Shown here: positions 8,810 through 17,015 of the stretch, in pieces
Layout of the letters: every line of letters starts with the position of its first letter
Numbering within the stretch: position 1 is the stretch's first letter
Source: Leptolinea sp. UBA5203
GTDB taxonomy: Bacteria; Chloroflexota; Anaerolineae; Anaerolineales; Anaerolineaceae
Direction: 5' to 3'
Assembly: GCA_002412765.1 (NCBI GenBank)
Contig: DHVR01000051.1
Span: forward strand, 1,506 to 46,113
Length of the DNA stretch: 44,608 nt
Position numbers and translations under genes: made by a program
Notes under the pieces: model-generated
The model's input: only the letters and a program-made list of their open reading frames with translations
Databases searched by the model: none
What the model was told of the DNA's origin: nothing

Positions 8810-9304
8810 ATGCCAACGGAAAAGAAAAGAAGTCGTCCAAGCAGCCGTCAATCCAAAGCGCATCAATTTTTCAAGGAGTTATTGGAACAGGTACAGCCTC
8901 ACGCCGAGGCTATGATCCTGCACATTGATGATCCTGAATCCCGTAAGTTTTATCAACAGGACAAAGCCAGGCTGGTCGAGTGGATGACCTATGGCTGGAT
9001 TCTGGCTGCCAGTATGAGCAAAGAACAGCATCAATCTTTTCACGAAGCCTGGCGTGAACGCTTGGAAAGTGTCGCTAATCATATTGATTTTTCCAGCATG
9101 GTCAAGAAACAGGAATTATTGACCAATCTAAGCGGCAAAATGCGCGATTACCTGATCGAACAGTTCTATCAGGATGATCTGATCGCCTTTGCCCAATGCT
9201 GGTTTATCAATATCGTCAGCATGGACGGTAGTTGGAAGATTGTTGCCGATCGCCTGCAGGAACACGAATTCACCTGGGAAGATTTCCGCACCCCGTCGTT
9301 GTAG
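8810..9304 (+). CDS. Hypothetical protein, helical, unknown function
   Basis: A 164-residue soluble protein with a basic, Ser-rich N-terminus (about residues 1-20) followed by an amphipathic, probably all-alpha body rich in Trp and Gln (FFKELLEQVQPHAEAM, HEAWRERLESVANH). I do not recognise a family. It lies 39 bp after the aldo/keto reductase and ahead of a clear terminator, so it is probably the last gene of that unit. Confidence 0.7.
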   Translation: MPTEKKRSRPSSRQSKAHQFFKELLEQVQPHAEAMILHIDDPESRKFYQQDKARLVEWMTYGWILAASMSKEQHQSFHEAWRERLESVANHIDFSSMVKKQELLTNLSGKMRDYLIEQFYQDDLIAFAQCWFINIVSMDGSWKIVADRLQEHEFTWEDFRTPSL

Positions 9305-9331
9305 TGGAATTAGAAAATAACAAGCAGGGAC

Positions 9332-9370
9332 AAAGCATCCAATGATAATTAATTGTCAATGGATGCTTTT
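9332..9370 (+). terminator. Rho-independent terminator
   Basis: AAAGCATCCA (9332-9341) pairs with TGGATGCTTT (9360-9369) around an AT-rich loop, 28 bp after the stop of the 164-residue gene. The stem contains GCATCC, the same core as the nested inverted-repeat element just downstream. Confidence 0.7.
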
Positions 9371-9420
9371 ATCTTAAACCGGATGAATATCTCCTTAACC
9401 CAACCAAAGACAATTTATTC

Positions 9421-9457
9421 ATCAAAAACGGTGTGTTGATAACGTATCCTACTCCCT
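9421..9457 (+). repeat. Left copy of a flanking direct repeat
   Basis: ATCAAA followed by GTTGATAACGTA (9435-9446) recurs at 9774-9808, 351 bp downstream. The 12-bp core is identical and flanking bases are partly conserved. The pair brackets the inverted-repeat element at 9474-9696. Confidence 0.55.
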
Positions 9458-9473
9458 AATTAATATTAAAAAT

Positions 9474-9696
9474 GTAGGGGTTTAGCATCCGGCAAGAAAT
9501 TAGGCTTTTAATCCTATTTATCGGATGCTAAACCCTCGCGCATGCCGGGTAAATAGCAGGCTGCGTAGCAGTATGTATGAGTGAGTACTAGTTCATTCAT
9601 TTCGTCGAATAGGGATGTAGAAATTATCCAGGTGAGGGTTTAGCATCCGTTAGACGCATCAACAATCAGATGATTTGGCGGATGCTAAACCCCTAC
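9474..9696. repeat. Nested inverted-repeat element (GGGTTTAGCATCCG family)
   Basis: Four copies of a 14-bp core occur in alternating orientation. The outer arms (9474-9491 and 9679-9696) are exact 18-bp inverted repeats and the inner arms (9522-9537 and 9634-9649) exact 16-bp inverted repeats. Adjacent arms can also pair as two smaller hairpins (9478-9491 with 9522-9535, and 9636-9649 with 9679-9692). No coding frame is supported inside. It resembles a REP or MITE-like non-autonomous element, or a structured RNA. Confidence 0.7.
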
Positions 9697-9773
9697 AAAT
9701 TACGGTGTGTTTCTGAATACCGAATCGATGTAAAACGAGATTGTTGCACAAAAAATAAACTCGGTTTTCATTA

Positions 9774-9808
9774 ATCAAATGCGGCGTTGATAACGTACCC
9801 TATCTCTG
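9774..9808 (+). repeat. Right copy of the flanking direct repeat
   Basis: GTTGATAACGTA at 9786-9797 is identical to 9435-9446. Apart from the repeats and terminators, the 570-bp stretch between the flanking genes (9305-9873) shows no gene. Confidence 0.55.
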
Positions 9809-9820
9809 AAAACCCAAACA

Positions 9821-9853
9821 AAAAAGCGGCTGATGATTTCTCACCAGCCGCTT
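9821..9853 (-). terminator. Rho-independent terminator of trpS
   Basis: AAGCGGCTG (9824-9832) and CAGCCGCTT (9845-9853) form a GC-rich stem; on the minus strand it is followed by a T-run. It lies 20 bp beyond the trpS stop. Confidence 0.8.
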
Positions 9854-9873
9854 CTTATTTAATCTTTCAAAAA

Positions 9874-10863
9874 CTAAAACATGCCAATCGCGTCATGCAC
9901 TTCACGGATAGTTTGGTCTGCAATCAAACGGGCGCGCTGGGCACCGTCCTGCAAAATCTCAAACACCTGATCCGGTTTTTGAGCGAATACTTCCCGCCGT
10001 TCGCGGAAAGGCGCGAAATGCGCATTCAAGTTCTTGGCCAGGAGTTTCTTGCAATCCACACAGCCAATGCCGGCCTTGCGGCACTCGGTGTTGATGGATT
10101 GAACTTCATCTCTACTCGAAAAAATCTTGTGCAAGGAAAAGACATTGCACACATCCGGATTTCCTGGATCGGCGCGGCGCATGCGCTGCGGATCGGTCAC
10201 CATGGTCATGATACGCAGTTGTGTTTCATCTGCACTGGCGGCCAGCTCGATATGATTATCCAGACTCTTGCTCATCTTCTGTACACCGTCCGTACCCAGC
10301 ACCTTGGGGATCTCGGTGATCTTCATTTCCGGTTCAATCAGTACGTCGGTTTGATAACGGAAATTAAACGAGCGAACCACCTCACGGGTAAATTCAATGT
10401 GGGGAGCCTGATCCACGCCTACCGGCACGAGGTGAGATTTATACAACGTAATATCTGCAGCCTGCAGAACAGGATACCCAACCAGTCCATAATTAATATT
10501 TTTGGGTTGCTGTTTAATCTTTTCTTTAAAGGTGGGCAGCTCAATTAACTTGCCGTAGGGCGTAATCATGGAAAGGATGGTATGCAGTTCCATCACCTGG
10601 GGCACATGCGATTGAACAAAAACAATGGACTTTTCTGGGTCAATCCCTGCTGCCAGCCAATCCAGAGCCATTTCCAAGGTATTCTGTTTTAGATCAACCG
10701 TGGTTTCCATCGTCGTCAGGGCATGGATGTCCACGATACAATAAACGCAATCATAATCATCTTGCAGCGCCACGTAATTCTTAATCGCGCCCAGATAATT
10801 GCCTAAGTGTTGACGTCCGGTCGGACGGGCGCCGGAAAAAACTCGACCTTTTTTTGTGCTCAT
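9874..10863 (-). CDS. trpS: Tryptophanyl-tRNA synthetase
   Basis: A 329-residue class Ic synthetase that charges tRNA(Trp). The HIGH-type motif is seen as TGRQHLGNYLG (about residues 15-25), GVDQAPHIEFTRE marks the Trp/ATP pocket, and QKMSKSLDNHI (about residues 193-203) is the KMSKS loop. Length is normal for bacterial TrpS. AGGAAGG sits 5 bp before the ATG. It is monocistronic, with its own terminator and a promoter that overlaps the divergent promoter of the next gene. Confidence 0.96.
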   Translation of the reverse strand: MSTKKGRVFSGARPTGRQHLGNYLGAIKNYVALQDDYDCVYCIVDIHALTTMETTVDLKQNTLEMALDWLAAGIDPEKSIVFVQSHVPQVMELHTILSMITPYGKLIELPTFKEKIKQQPKNINYGLVGYPVLQAADITLYKSHLVPVGVDQAPHIEFTREVVRSFNFRYQTDVLIEPEMKITEIPKVLGTDGVQKMSKSLDNHIELAASADETQLRIMTMVTDPQRMRRADPGNPDVCNVFSLHKIFSSRDEVQSINTECRKAGIGCVDCKKLLAKNLNAHFAPFRERREVFAQKPDQVFEILQDGAQRARLIADQTIREVHDAIGMF

Positions 10864-10912
10864 TGAAGCCTTCCTGATGTGAATTGTTAAGAACTATCGA
10901 TTTTCTCTCCAA

Positions 10913-10942
10913 ATTATAACAGTGAACCCCGCTTTTTGGTAA
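10913..10942 (-). promoter_or_regulatory. Promoter of trpS
   Basis: On the minus strand TTACCA (10937-10942) and TATAAT (10913-10918) are 18 bp apart. The -35 box overlaps the divergent -10 box of the phosphoglycosyl transferase gene. Confidence 0.55.
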
Positions 10943-10945
10943 AAT
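10937..10945 (+). promoter_or_regulatory. Extended -10 promoter, probably leaderless, of the phosphoglycosyl transferase gene
   Basis: TGGTAAAAT reads as an extended -10 element. It ends 6 bp before the ATG at 10952, so transcription should start at or next to the start codon. No proper ribosome-binding site is present. Confidence 0.5.
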
Positions 10946-10951
10946 GCAGGT

Positions 10952-11608
10952 ATGAACCCTACCCTCCCTCCCGGGCGCGTCCCCTTCCTTAAACGATATA
11001 TGGATGTGCTGATTTGTATTCCAGCCCTGATCCTGCTATCGCCCCTGTTTCTGTTCCTCTCCATCATTTTGGTTATCATTCAGGGCAGTCCAGTGTTCTT
11101 CAGCCAAAAACGCCCTGGTCTACTGGGAAAGATTTTTGACATCCATAAATTTCGCACCATGCGCAATGCTTTTGATGCTGATGGGAATCCGCTGCCAGAT
11201 GAAAAACGACTTTCCGCATTTGGAAAATTTATGCGCTCCACCAGCCTGGATGAACTGCCCGAATTATGGAATGTGTTGAGGGGAGAAATGAGTCTGGTCG
11301 GTCCAAGGCCGCTGTTGGTACAATATTTACCCCTTTACACCCCGGAACAAGCACGTCGCCACGAGGTCCTGCCGGGCATCACCGGCTGGGCACAGATCAA
11401 TGGCCGCAATGCCATCACCTGGGAAAAGAAATTTGAGTTGGATGTCTGGTATGTGGATAACTGGTCGCTGAGCCTGGATCTTAGAATTCTCATCCTGACC
11501 CTGGCTAAAGTGGTGCTGCGGGAAGGAATATCACAAAGCGGACAGGCGACCACGGAATACTTTACCGGGTCAACTCCCGAGTCTATCCAATCAGAGGAAA
11601 TTAGTTGA
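10952..11608 (+). CDS. Bacterial sugar transferase (monotopic phosphoglycosyl transferase)
   Basis: A 218-residue enzyme of the PglC/WcaJ catalytic family, which transfers a sugar-1-phosphate from a UDP-sugar to undecaprenyl phosphate at the inner membrane face and starts glycan assembly. It has the N-terminal re-entrant hydrophobic helix (residues 10-35), FFSQKRPGLLGKIFDIHKFR, the catalytic Asp-Glu pair in TSLDELPELWNVL, and GEMSLVGPRPLL and PGITGWAQINGRN. There is no N-terminal CoA-binding domain, so it is the short PglC-type form. Its 3' end overlaps the convergent BMP-like gene by 8 bp. No other glycan genes flank it. Confidence 0.93.
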   Translation: MNPTLPPGRVPFLKRYMDVLICIPALILLSPLFLFLSIILVIIQGSPVFFSQKRPGLLGKIFDIHKFRTMRNAFDADGNPLPDEKRLSAFGKFMRSTSLDELPELWNVLRGEMSLVGPRPLLVQYLPLYTPEQARRHEVLPGITGWAQINGRNAITWEKKFELDVWYVDNWSLSLDLRILILTLAKVVLREGISQSGQATTEYFTGSTPESIQSEEIS

Positions 11609-12626
11609 GCGGTTGGTAATCGGTAGAGATCAGTCCCTGCATTAATTCATCAGCCATCTGATCGAATGCTTGAATTTTGCCTTCCCCCACCAGGGCAGCA
11701 TTGACGTGCGTCAATTGCAAAGCCGCATTGAGGCTGCCCACGGATTTCCCCGCGGCCAAATCCGGCCAGATTTTTTCAAGCGTCCCGGCGATATCTTCCT
11801 GGATGGTGGCAGCCCAAACATTTTCGAGTCCTGCTGGTGGAATTCCTGACCCCAGGAGCATTAAGCCGCGCTGCGCCATACGGTTGTATACTTCCGGATT
11901 AGTGATCTTGCCATCGATAAAAGCTACATTGAATAAATTACTTTCAATAGCTTGATAGCCGTTTTCCCATGCTGCTGCATCTGTAGCAGCGGGCAAGTTT
12001 ACCAACAAGGGAAATTGCACATAGGGCGGAACAATAGGACTGCAGCGGCCGCAAAAATAGCCGCCGCCATTAAAAAATGCCCAGGCAGCATCCGTTCCAA
12101 TCGGGGTGTCGATGGCAATCAATCCAACAGCACGCCAATCATGAGATAAAATCATGCTCAGGTACCCCCCGGCAAACAATATCTGTTTGGCGTTGGTATT
12201 GATGATAGATAAATTAGCGGTGGATTGAAGGTTAGCATCCGTAATGGCGACAAACTGTATAGCCGGATGGGCTGAAGCCAGCACACCCATATCCATATCG
12301 GGGGCTTTGACAATGATCACTCGCATGGCGTCGTTGATCTGATTTACATCCAGAGTCTGGATAGATTCAAATTGAAGGCCAGTTTCCTCAGCTAGACGTT
12401 GAACCACACTGGCAACTTGCTGTGCGCTTTCGCCCTGATCTGCGCTGACCCAAATGGCTCGTAATGGCTCCGGGGTCGGCGTAGCGGGTATGGGCGTTTC
12501 CGTAGGAATACTCGTCGGAGTTGGGGTTTCGGTTGGGGATATGGCAGCATTCAACTGACAAGCAGAAAGGAACAAAACCAGCCACAATGCAGCCAAAGTA
12601 CGGGTCCAACGCAAGATTTTTACCAT
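11601..12626 (-). CDS. BMP/PnrA-like substrate-binding lipoprotein
   Basis: 341 residues with a signal peptide and lipobox (LFLSAC, about residues 18-23), then a short Thr/Pro linker with ETPTPTSIPTETP, then a periplasmic-binding-protein fold similar to basic membrane protein/PnrA proteins. Typical features are ANLSIINTNAKQILFAGGYLSMIL, AAWENGYQAIESN and FNVAFIDGKI. PnrA-type proteins bind nucleosides or similar ligands for ABC import, but no permease or ATPase is adjacent here. The reading frame converges on and overlaps the phosphoglycosyl transferase gene. Confidence 0.8.
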   Translation of the reverse strand: MVKILRWTRTLAALWLVLFLSACQLNAAISPTETPTPTSIPTETPIPATPTPEPLRAIWVSADQGESAQQVASVVQRLAEETGLQFESIQTLDVNQINDAMRVIIVKAPDMDMGVLASAHPAIQFVAITDANLQSTANLSIINTNAKQILFAGGYLSMILSHDWRAVGLIAIDTPIGTDAAWAFFNGGGYFCGRCSPIVPPYVQFPLLVNLPAATDAAAWENGYQAIESNLFNVAFIDGKITNPEVYNRMAQRGLMLLGSGIPPAGLENVWAATIQEDIAGTLEKIWPDLAAGKSVGSLNAALQLTHVNAALVGEGKIQAFDQMADELMQGLISTDYQPLN

Positions 12627-12669
12627 GTGATCAATTTTACTCCACTACAACGTATTTTTGGGAGTGTAT

Positions 12670-12675
12670 TATAAT
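12670..12675 (+). promoter_or_regulatory. -10 box of a probably leaderless promoter
   Basis: TATAAT ends 6 bp before the ATG at 12682 and no ribosome-binding site is visible, as expected for a leaderless transcript. Confidence 0.45.
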
Positions 12676-12681
12676 AAATAG

Positions 12682-13152
12682 ATGATTAAGATGGATGTCC
12701 CTGGCAGAGCTGCTCTTACAATCAAGCATATTGTCTGCGATGTTAATGGTACCCTCGCCTTTGATGGAGATTTGTTACCCGGGGTTGCTGCATCCATTCA
12801 TCGCTTGAGAAAACATACTCAGGTTCATCTTATAACAGCCAACACACATGGTAAACAAAAAGAAATTGATCAAGTTCTTGGATTTCCTGCCATCTGCTTG
12901 AATCCCGGACATGAATCGGAGCAAAAGAAGAACTATGTTGAAACCTTGACCTCCAATACAGTCATTGCAATTGGACAAGGTACTAACGATGCCGGGATGT
13001 TGGCAGAAGCAGCAATCGGTATAGCCATCCTTTCTAAGGAAGGGTTATCTCGAGAAAGTTTACTGGCAGCAGATTTGATTTTTCCTGATATTCAGAGCGC
13101 TTTTGATTGTCTGGAGAATCCCCAACGGATCATAGCGAGTCTAAGACAATGA
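12682..13152 (+). CDS. HAD-like soluble P-type-ATPase-type phosphatase
   Basis: A 156-residue HAD hydrolase like the soluble phosphatase domains of P-type ATPases (COG4087 type). Motif I is CDVNGTLAFDG (about residues 18-28): the nucleophile Asp is present but the second acid, normally Asp, is Asn, as in several members of that group. Motif II is LITAN and motif IV is GQGTNDAGML, both well kept. The substrate is unknown. The stop overlaps the next gene's start in an ATGA arrangement, so the two are translationally coupled. Confidence 0.8.
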   Translation: MIKMDVPGRAALTIKHIVCDVNGTLAFDGDLLPGVAASIHRLRKHTQVHLITANTHGKQKEIDQVLGFPAICLNPGHESEQKKNYVETLTSNTVIAIGQGTNDAGMLAEAAIGIAILSKEGLSRESLLAADLIFPDIQSAFDCLENPQRIIASLRQ

Positions 13153-14330
13153 GTTTACCTACCAGCGAACCTCTCGAACCTCTGGATCCAAACGATTTGC
13201 CTCCCGCTCGACGACGGAGGATGAAGCGTAGAATCATACCCACCGATTCAAGTGAACAGGCTCAGTTTCTGGAAGAAATTGCCGAGCGGCTCATGCCGTC
13301 TTATGATTTCTTCCTCAGTATCATTTTGATGGGATTCATAATCTGTGCGGCGGTATGGTTCGATTCGCCGGCTTTGTTTGTTTTGGCCGCCATTTTAGCA
13401 CCTTTTCTTTCCCCGATCTTGGGATTAAGTCTTGCTACCGTTGCTGGATCCGTCTCATACTTCTTACAATCCATTGGCAGTTTTTTTGTCGGCAGCCTGA
13501 TCGTCTTTGGGATTGGCCTGGGTGCAGGATTTGTTCTGCCAACCGGGTTGATTGAAACTAATCTTCACAGCCAGTATTTCACCCATTTCTCTATTCCAAA
13601 TTTTATCCTGCTCTCCATAAGCACCATTTTGACCGCAGTTTTTTTAATTCGTTCCAAAAGCGGTTATCCTCGGGTTGCCAGTGTTGCGCTGGCTTATGAA
13701 ATTCTAATTCCCGTTGGAATGGCCGGATTCGGACTTTCCAGTGGATTCCCTGGCCTGTGGCCGGATGGTCTGGTGGTCTTTCTGGTACATCTTTCCTGGG
13801 CTGTTTTAATCGCCACCATCACCATAAGTCTGCTGGGGTTACGCCCGCGCAATATCTTCGGCTATACCGTCAGTACCACCATCGCCCTGATCAGCGTGGC
13901 AGCTTTTATTGCCCTGGTGTCCGTTGGAACAGCATACACCGCTCATGTGGCGCTGCCCTCCAGAACCCCAACCATGACCGGCACGCCCACCAACACCCCC
14001 ACTATTACTAACACGCCCTTACCGCCTACTCGTACGTTAACACCCACCAACACCCTGATTCCTTCCCAAACCCCCAGCCGTACACCCACGATAGGGCCTA
14101 CCCCGGTCTGGGCTAAAGTCAACGCAGGGGATTCGGATGGCGCATTTGTGCGTGCAGAGCCCAATTTCCGTGGTGCATTGGTTACCAGTTTATTAAATGG
14201 TATGTTGGTAGAAATCCTGCCCGAAGTCACCAGTAATGAAGGCGCCACCTGGGTACACGTACGCACCCTGGAAGGCCAGGAAGGCTGGATGGTCCGTGTT
14301 TTACTGATCACCGCAACACCCAAACCTTGA
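13149..14330 (+). CDS. DUF389-like polytopic membrane protein with Thr/Pro stalk and SH3-like C-terminus
   Basis: 393 residues from the ATG at 13149 (ATGA overlap with the HAD gene). A basic N-terminus leads into about seven to eight membrane helices; the pattern LFVLAAILAPFLSPILGLSL and the later TISLLGLRPRN resemble DUF389 proteins. Then comes a Thr/Pro-rich linker (about residues 272-320) and a C-terminal bacterial SH3-like domain with GAFVRAEPNF, GMLVEILPE, TWVHVRTLEGQEGWM. The SH3-like part is probably outside the membrane and may bind cell-wall or surface polymers. The fusion is unusual. Confidence 0.78.
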   Translation: MSLPTSEPLEPLDPNDLPPARRRRMKRRIIPTDSSEQAQFLEEIAERLMPSYDFFLSIILMGFIICAAVWFDSPALFVLAAILAPFLSPILGLSLATVAGSVSYFLQSIGSFFVGSLIVFGIGLGAGFVLPTGLIETNLHSQYFTHFSIPNFILLSISTILTAVFLIRSKSGYPRVASVALAYEILIPVGMAGFGLSSGFPGLWPDGLVVFLVHLSWAVLIATITISLLGLRPRNIFGYTVSTTIALISVAAFIALVSVGTAYTAHVALPSRTPTMTGTPTNTPTITNTPLPPTRTLTPTNTLIPSQTPSRTPTIGPTPVWAKVNAGDSDGAFVRAEPNFRGALVTSLLNGMLVEILPEVTSNEGATWVHVRTLEGQEGWMVRVLLITATPKP

Positions 14331-14378
14331 AAACTCGTCAATACTATTTTATTGATATAAAGACAGGAGCAAAGCAGT

Positions 14379-15839
14379 ATGCCAATAAATTTCGGAACTG
14401 ATGGCTGGAGAGCCGTCATCTCGGACACCTTCACTTTTAACAATCTTCGTCTTGTCACCCAGGCCATTGCCGATGCCGTGGTATCCCCTACTTGGAACAA
14501 TGGCATTTCGTCCCAGCTTGAATCAGAAGCTCTAAAGATGGTTGTGGGGTTTGATACCCGCTTCCTCTCGGATCGGTACGCCAGAGAAGTATCCAGTGTT
14601 TTAGCGGCCAATGGATTCTCCGTTCGGCTCAGTCAGGCAGATGCTCCCACCCCTGCCATCTCTTTTGCTGTGCAGCAAATGGGCGCCAAAGCTGGTATCA
14701 TGATTACGGCTTCTCACAACGCCCCACGCTACAACGGCGTCAAACTAAAATCAGCCCGGGGGAACTCCGCCTCTCCTGAACAATGCGGCAGGGTTGAAGT
14801 GTACCTGAATGATAATGAAATCCAAAGCCGCGGCCCAAATTCAATGGATTTTCAAACTGCTAAAAATCAGGGGTTAATTGCCACCTTTAACCCCATTCCA
14901 GCCTATCATGAGCACTTGCGTACCCTGATCAATATGGATGTGATCGCCGATGCCAAACCCCGCATCGTGATCGATTCCATGTATGGTTCCGGCCGCGGGG
15001 TAATTCGCGGCATTTTGCAGGGAACCGGCTGTGAAATTGAAGAAATTCGGGGCGACCTGAACCCTGGCTTCGGCGGGATTCACCCCGAACCCATCGGCCA
15101 TTATCTGAACGCCCTGGCCAGCACCATCAGTATGGGGAAAGGTGATTTTGGCCTGGCTACAGATGGCGATGCGGACCGCATCGGCGCCATGGACGGACGC
15201 GGTAATTTTGTCGACCCCCACAAAATCATGGCCCTTGCCCTGAAGTATCTGGTGGAAGTGCGCGGCATGACGGGCGCTGTTGTTCGTACTGTATCTACAT
15301 CCCGTATGTTGGACCGTCTGGCCTTAAAATACGGTTTAAAACTCTATGAAACCCCGGTTGGATTCAACCATATTTCTGATTACATGCTCAATGAAGACAT
15401 CCTGATCGGTGGGGAAGAATCCGGTGGTATCTCCTTTAAAGGCCACATTCCCGAAGGCGATGGTGTCTTATTGGGTCTATTACTTACCGAAATCATTTCC
15501 TATTACCACACTCCCCTCTATGATCTGGTGGAGGAGCTGCTCCAGGAAGTAGGTCCTGCGTTCTACCAACGCAAGGATATGCGCCTGAAACGTCCAGTAG
15601 CCAAAGCCAGCATGAGCAAGCGGTTAAAAGATGAAGCCCCGGCTTCCATCGGCGGTGAAACGGTACAGGAAATTATTGCCGTGGATGGCATCAAATATAT
15701 CCTCTCGGATGATTCTTGGTTACTGATTCGTCCCTCCGGGACAGAGCCCGTCTTGCGTGTTTATGCGGAAGGCCGCTCCATGGCGATGGTCGATGCGCTC
15801 ATGGCCTATGGCGAGGGCATTGCTTCCAGTATCTCCTGA
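14379..15839 (+). CDS. Phosphoglucomutase/phosphomannomutase family protein
   Basis: A 486-residue alpha-D-phosphohexomutase, interconverting hexose 1- and 6-phosphates. All four signature loops are seen: TASHNAPRYNG with the phosphoserine (about S110), DGDADRIGAMD for metal binding, GGEESGGISF for sugar recognition and RPSGTEPVLRVYAE for phosphate binding. The start MPINFGTDGWR is typical and an AGGAG site precedes it. It ends before a strong terminator. Whether the preferred substrate is glucose, mannose or glucosamine phosphate cannot be read from sequence. Confidence 0.93.
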   Translation: MPINFGTDGWRAVISDTFTFNNLRLVTQAIADAVVSPTWNNGISSQLESEALKMVVGFDTRFLSDRYAREVSSVLAANGFSVRLSQADAPTPAISFAVQQMGAKAGIMITASHNAPRYNGVKLKSARGNSASPEQCGRVEVYLNDNEIQSRGPNSMDFQTAKNQGLIATFNPIPAYHEHLRTLINMDVIADAKPRIVIDSMYGSGRGVIRGILQGTGCEIEEIRGDLNPGFGGIHPEPIGHYLNALASTISMGKGDFGLATDGDADRIGAMDGRGNFVDPHKIMALALKYLVEVRGMTGAVVRTVSTSRMLDRLALKYGLKLYETPVGFNHISDYMLNEDILIGGEESGGISFKGHIPEGDGVLLGLLLTEIISYYHTPLYDLVEELLQEVGPAFYQRKDMRLKRPVAKASMSKRLKDEAPASIGGETVQEIIAVDGIKYILSDDSWLLIRPSGTEPVLRVYAEGRSMAMVDALMAYGEGIASSIS

Positions 15840-15909
15840 GTTTAATTTCATTATTCAAATAAAATGTATCATTAGGGGCACAGTGTCTGTACCCGAACGA
15901 ATGTCAATC

Positions 15910-15952
15910 AAAAAACCTCACAAGTCGAAATCGGACTTGTGAGGTTTTTTTT
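15910..15952 (+). terminator. Rho-independent terminator after the phosphohexomutase
   Basis: A 17-bp arm AAAAAACCTCACAAGTC (15910-15926) pairs with 15934-15950 and is followed by T residues. From here to 16257 no gene is supported. Confidence 0.85.
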
Positions 15953-16137
15953 AGAAAATTTGTCTACCTGAATTATATAGATTCGAAATCGATAAATAAA
16001 CCTAATGACAAAGATGATCGATTTGCATCGTACTGCACAATCGGGTCTAGCAGAAGATCCACTCAGGGTAAAAGCGTTCCCTTTCGAAGAGTAGCAAATG
16101 AAGGCTCTTATGTCGTTAACAGTATCTACAATGAGTA

Positions 16138-16160
16138 GGGGTACCCCTCGCGGGTACCCG
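16138..16160. repeat. Double GGTACC palindrome, REP-like
   Basis: GGGGTACCCC (16138-16147) and CGGGTACCCG (16151-16160) are adjacent palindromes, which also pair with each other. A second small GC hairpin lies at 16196-16218 (GGGGCT with AGCCCC). The segment resembles the short dispersed palindromes common in this kind of genome. Confidence 0.45.
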
Positions 16161-16257
16161 TGCGAATGCTGTAAGCCAATTCCATCCCAGGCAGGGGGCT
16201 GTCTACCATGTAAGCCCCTCGTTATAGGACAACCTCATGTTGTATTTAATCCCCAAC

Positions 16258-16293
16258 AAAAAACGATGTCTCCTGTGTGGAAACATCGTTTTA
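16258..16293 (-). terminator. Terminator of the eight-gene membrane-complex operon
   Basis: AAACGATGT (16261-16269) pairs with ACATCGTTT (16283-16291); on the minus strand it is followed by a T-run. It lies about 60 bp beyond the stop of the LPXTG-tailed gene. Confidence 0.75.
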
Positions 16294-16350
16294 TTATTAA
16301 TGTTTAAGAAAATATTTCTTGGAAAAGCGCTTTATAAAAAATCAAAACCG

Positions 16351-16983
16351 TTATGCACTGGCTGCGGTGCGTAATCGACGGACTACAAATACCAGACCCA
16401 GCAGTAAAACACCCACACCAAACAAACCAGGTAGACCTACCTCATCCGCGAAACCTGTTGTTGGCAGGGCTGTCACGGTTTGGGCATTTGGGGTTTGCGT
16501 ATTTACCGTTCCGCCAGCCGCCAGCGTCAACAACGCGGCAACCGTTTGGGTACGGTAGAACAAATCTCCACCAGCAGCCTGCATGCCTTCAGCGGCCATG
16601 GTAGGCTCTTCTGTGGCTGTCGGGAAAACGACCACCGGTGTGTTGGTTGGTTTTTCCGTTGGCAGAGGGATCGTTGGGCTGGGCGTCTGCAAGAGTGCCT
16701 GAGCATAGGCCATCTCGGTAGCAGCCTGGACAGTCATGGTATTCTGGGCATTAATTTGGGCAGCCTGCTCCATTTGCGTGGCGCGCTGTTGAGGATAAAT
16801 CACCAACATATACACAGCCATGGCAGCCACAATTAACAGCACAAAAACGCCAATCACACCAATAGCAACCCAAAAATTCCGGTTACTGCTTTTTTTCTTG
16901 GGGGCACGATTGGAAGTTTTTCCATCATCCAACCCCTCGAATGCATCAAAATCTTCAAATAAATTATCATCAAAATTCGACAT
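16351..16983 (-). CDS. Membrane protein with N-terminal anchor, Thr/Pro stalk and C-terminal LPXTG sorting signal
   Basis: 210 residues, last gene of the eight-gene operon. An acidic Phe/Asp-rich start (residues 1-20) is followed by a basic patch (NRAPKKKSSNRN) and a membrane helix (about residues 36-62). A Gln/Ala/Thr-rich helix and a Thr/Pro-rich stretch follow. The C-terminus has LPTTGF, a hydrophobic segment and an RRLRT tail, the three parts of a sortase substrate signal. No sortase lies in the window. The cytoplasmic N-terminus may contact the other complex members; it could also simply be a two-helix membrane protein. It follows the KOW-like gene by 32 bp. Confidence 0.75.
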   Translation of the reverse strand: MSNFDDNLFEDFDAFEGLDDGKTSNRAPKKKSSNRNFWVAIGVIGVFVLLIVAAMAVYMLVIYPQQRATQMEQAAQINAQNTMTVQAATEMAYAQALLQTPSPTIPLPTEKPTNTPVVVFPTATEEPTMAAEGMQAAGGDLFYRTQTVAALLTLAAGGTVNTQTPNAQTVTALPTTGFADEVGLPGLFGVGVLLLGLVFVVRRLRTAASA

Positions 16984-17015
16984 AGCGCTTCTCCTACAGG
17001 ATGATCCGGTTTTGC

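Noticed and set aside
9787..10548. A 253-codon plus-strand frame opposite trpS
   Set aside because: It lies entirely antisense to trpS, has no recognisable motifs and no ribosome-binding site; trpS carries intact catalytic motifs.
16098..16307. A 69-codon plus-strand frame between terminators
   Set aside because: It runs through palindromic repeat sequence and a terminator stem and has no ribosome-binding site or family match.
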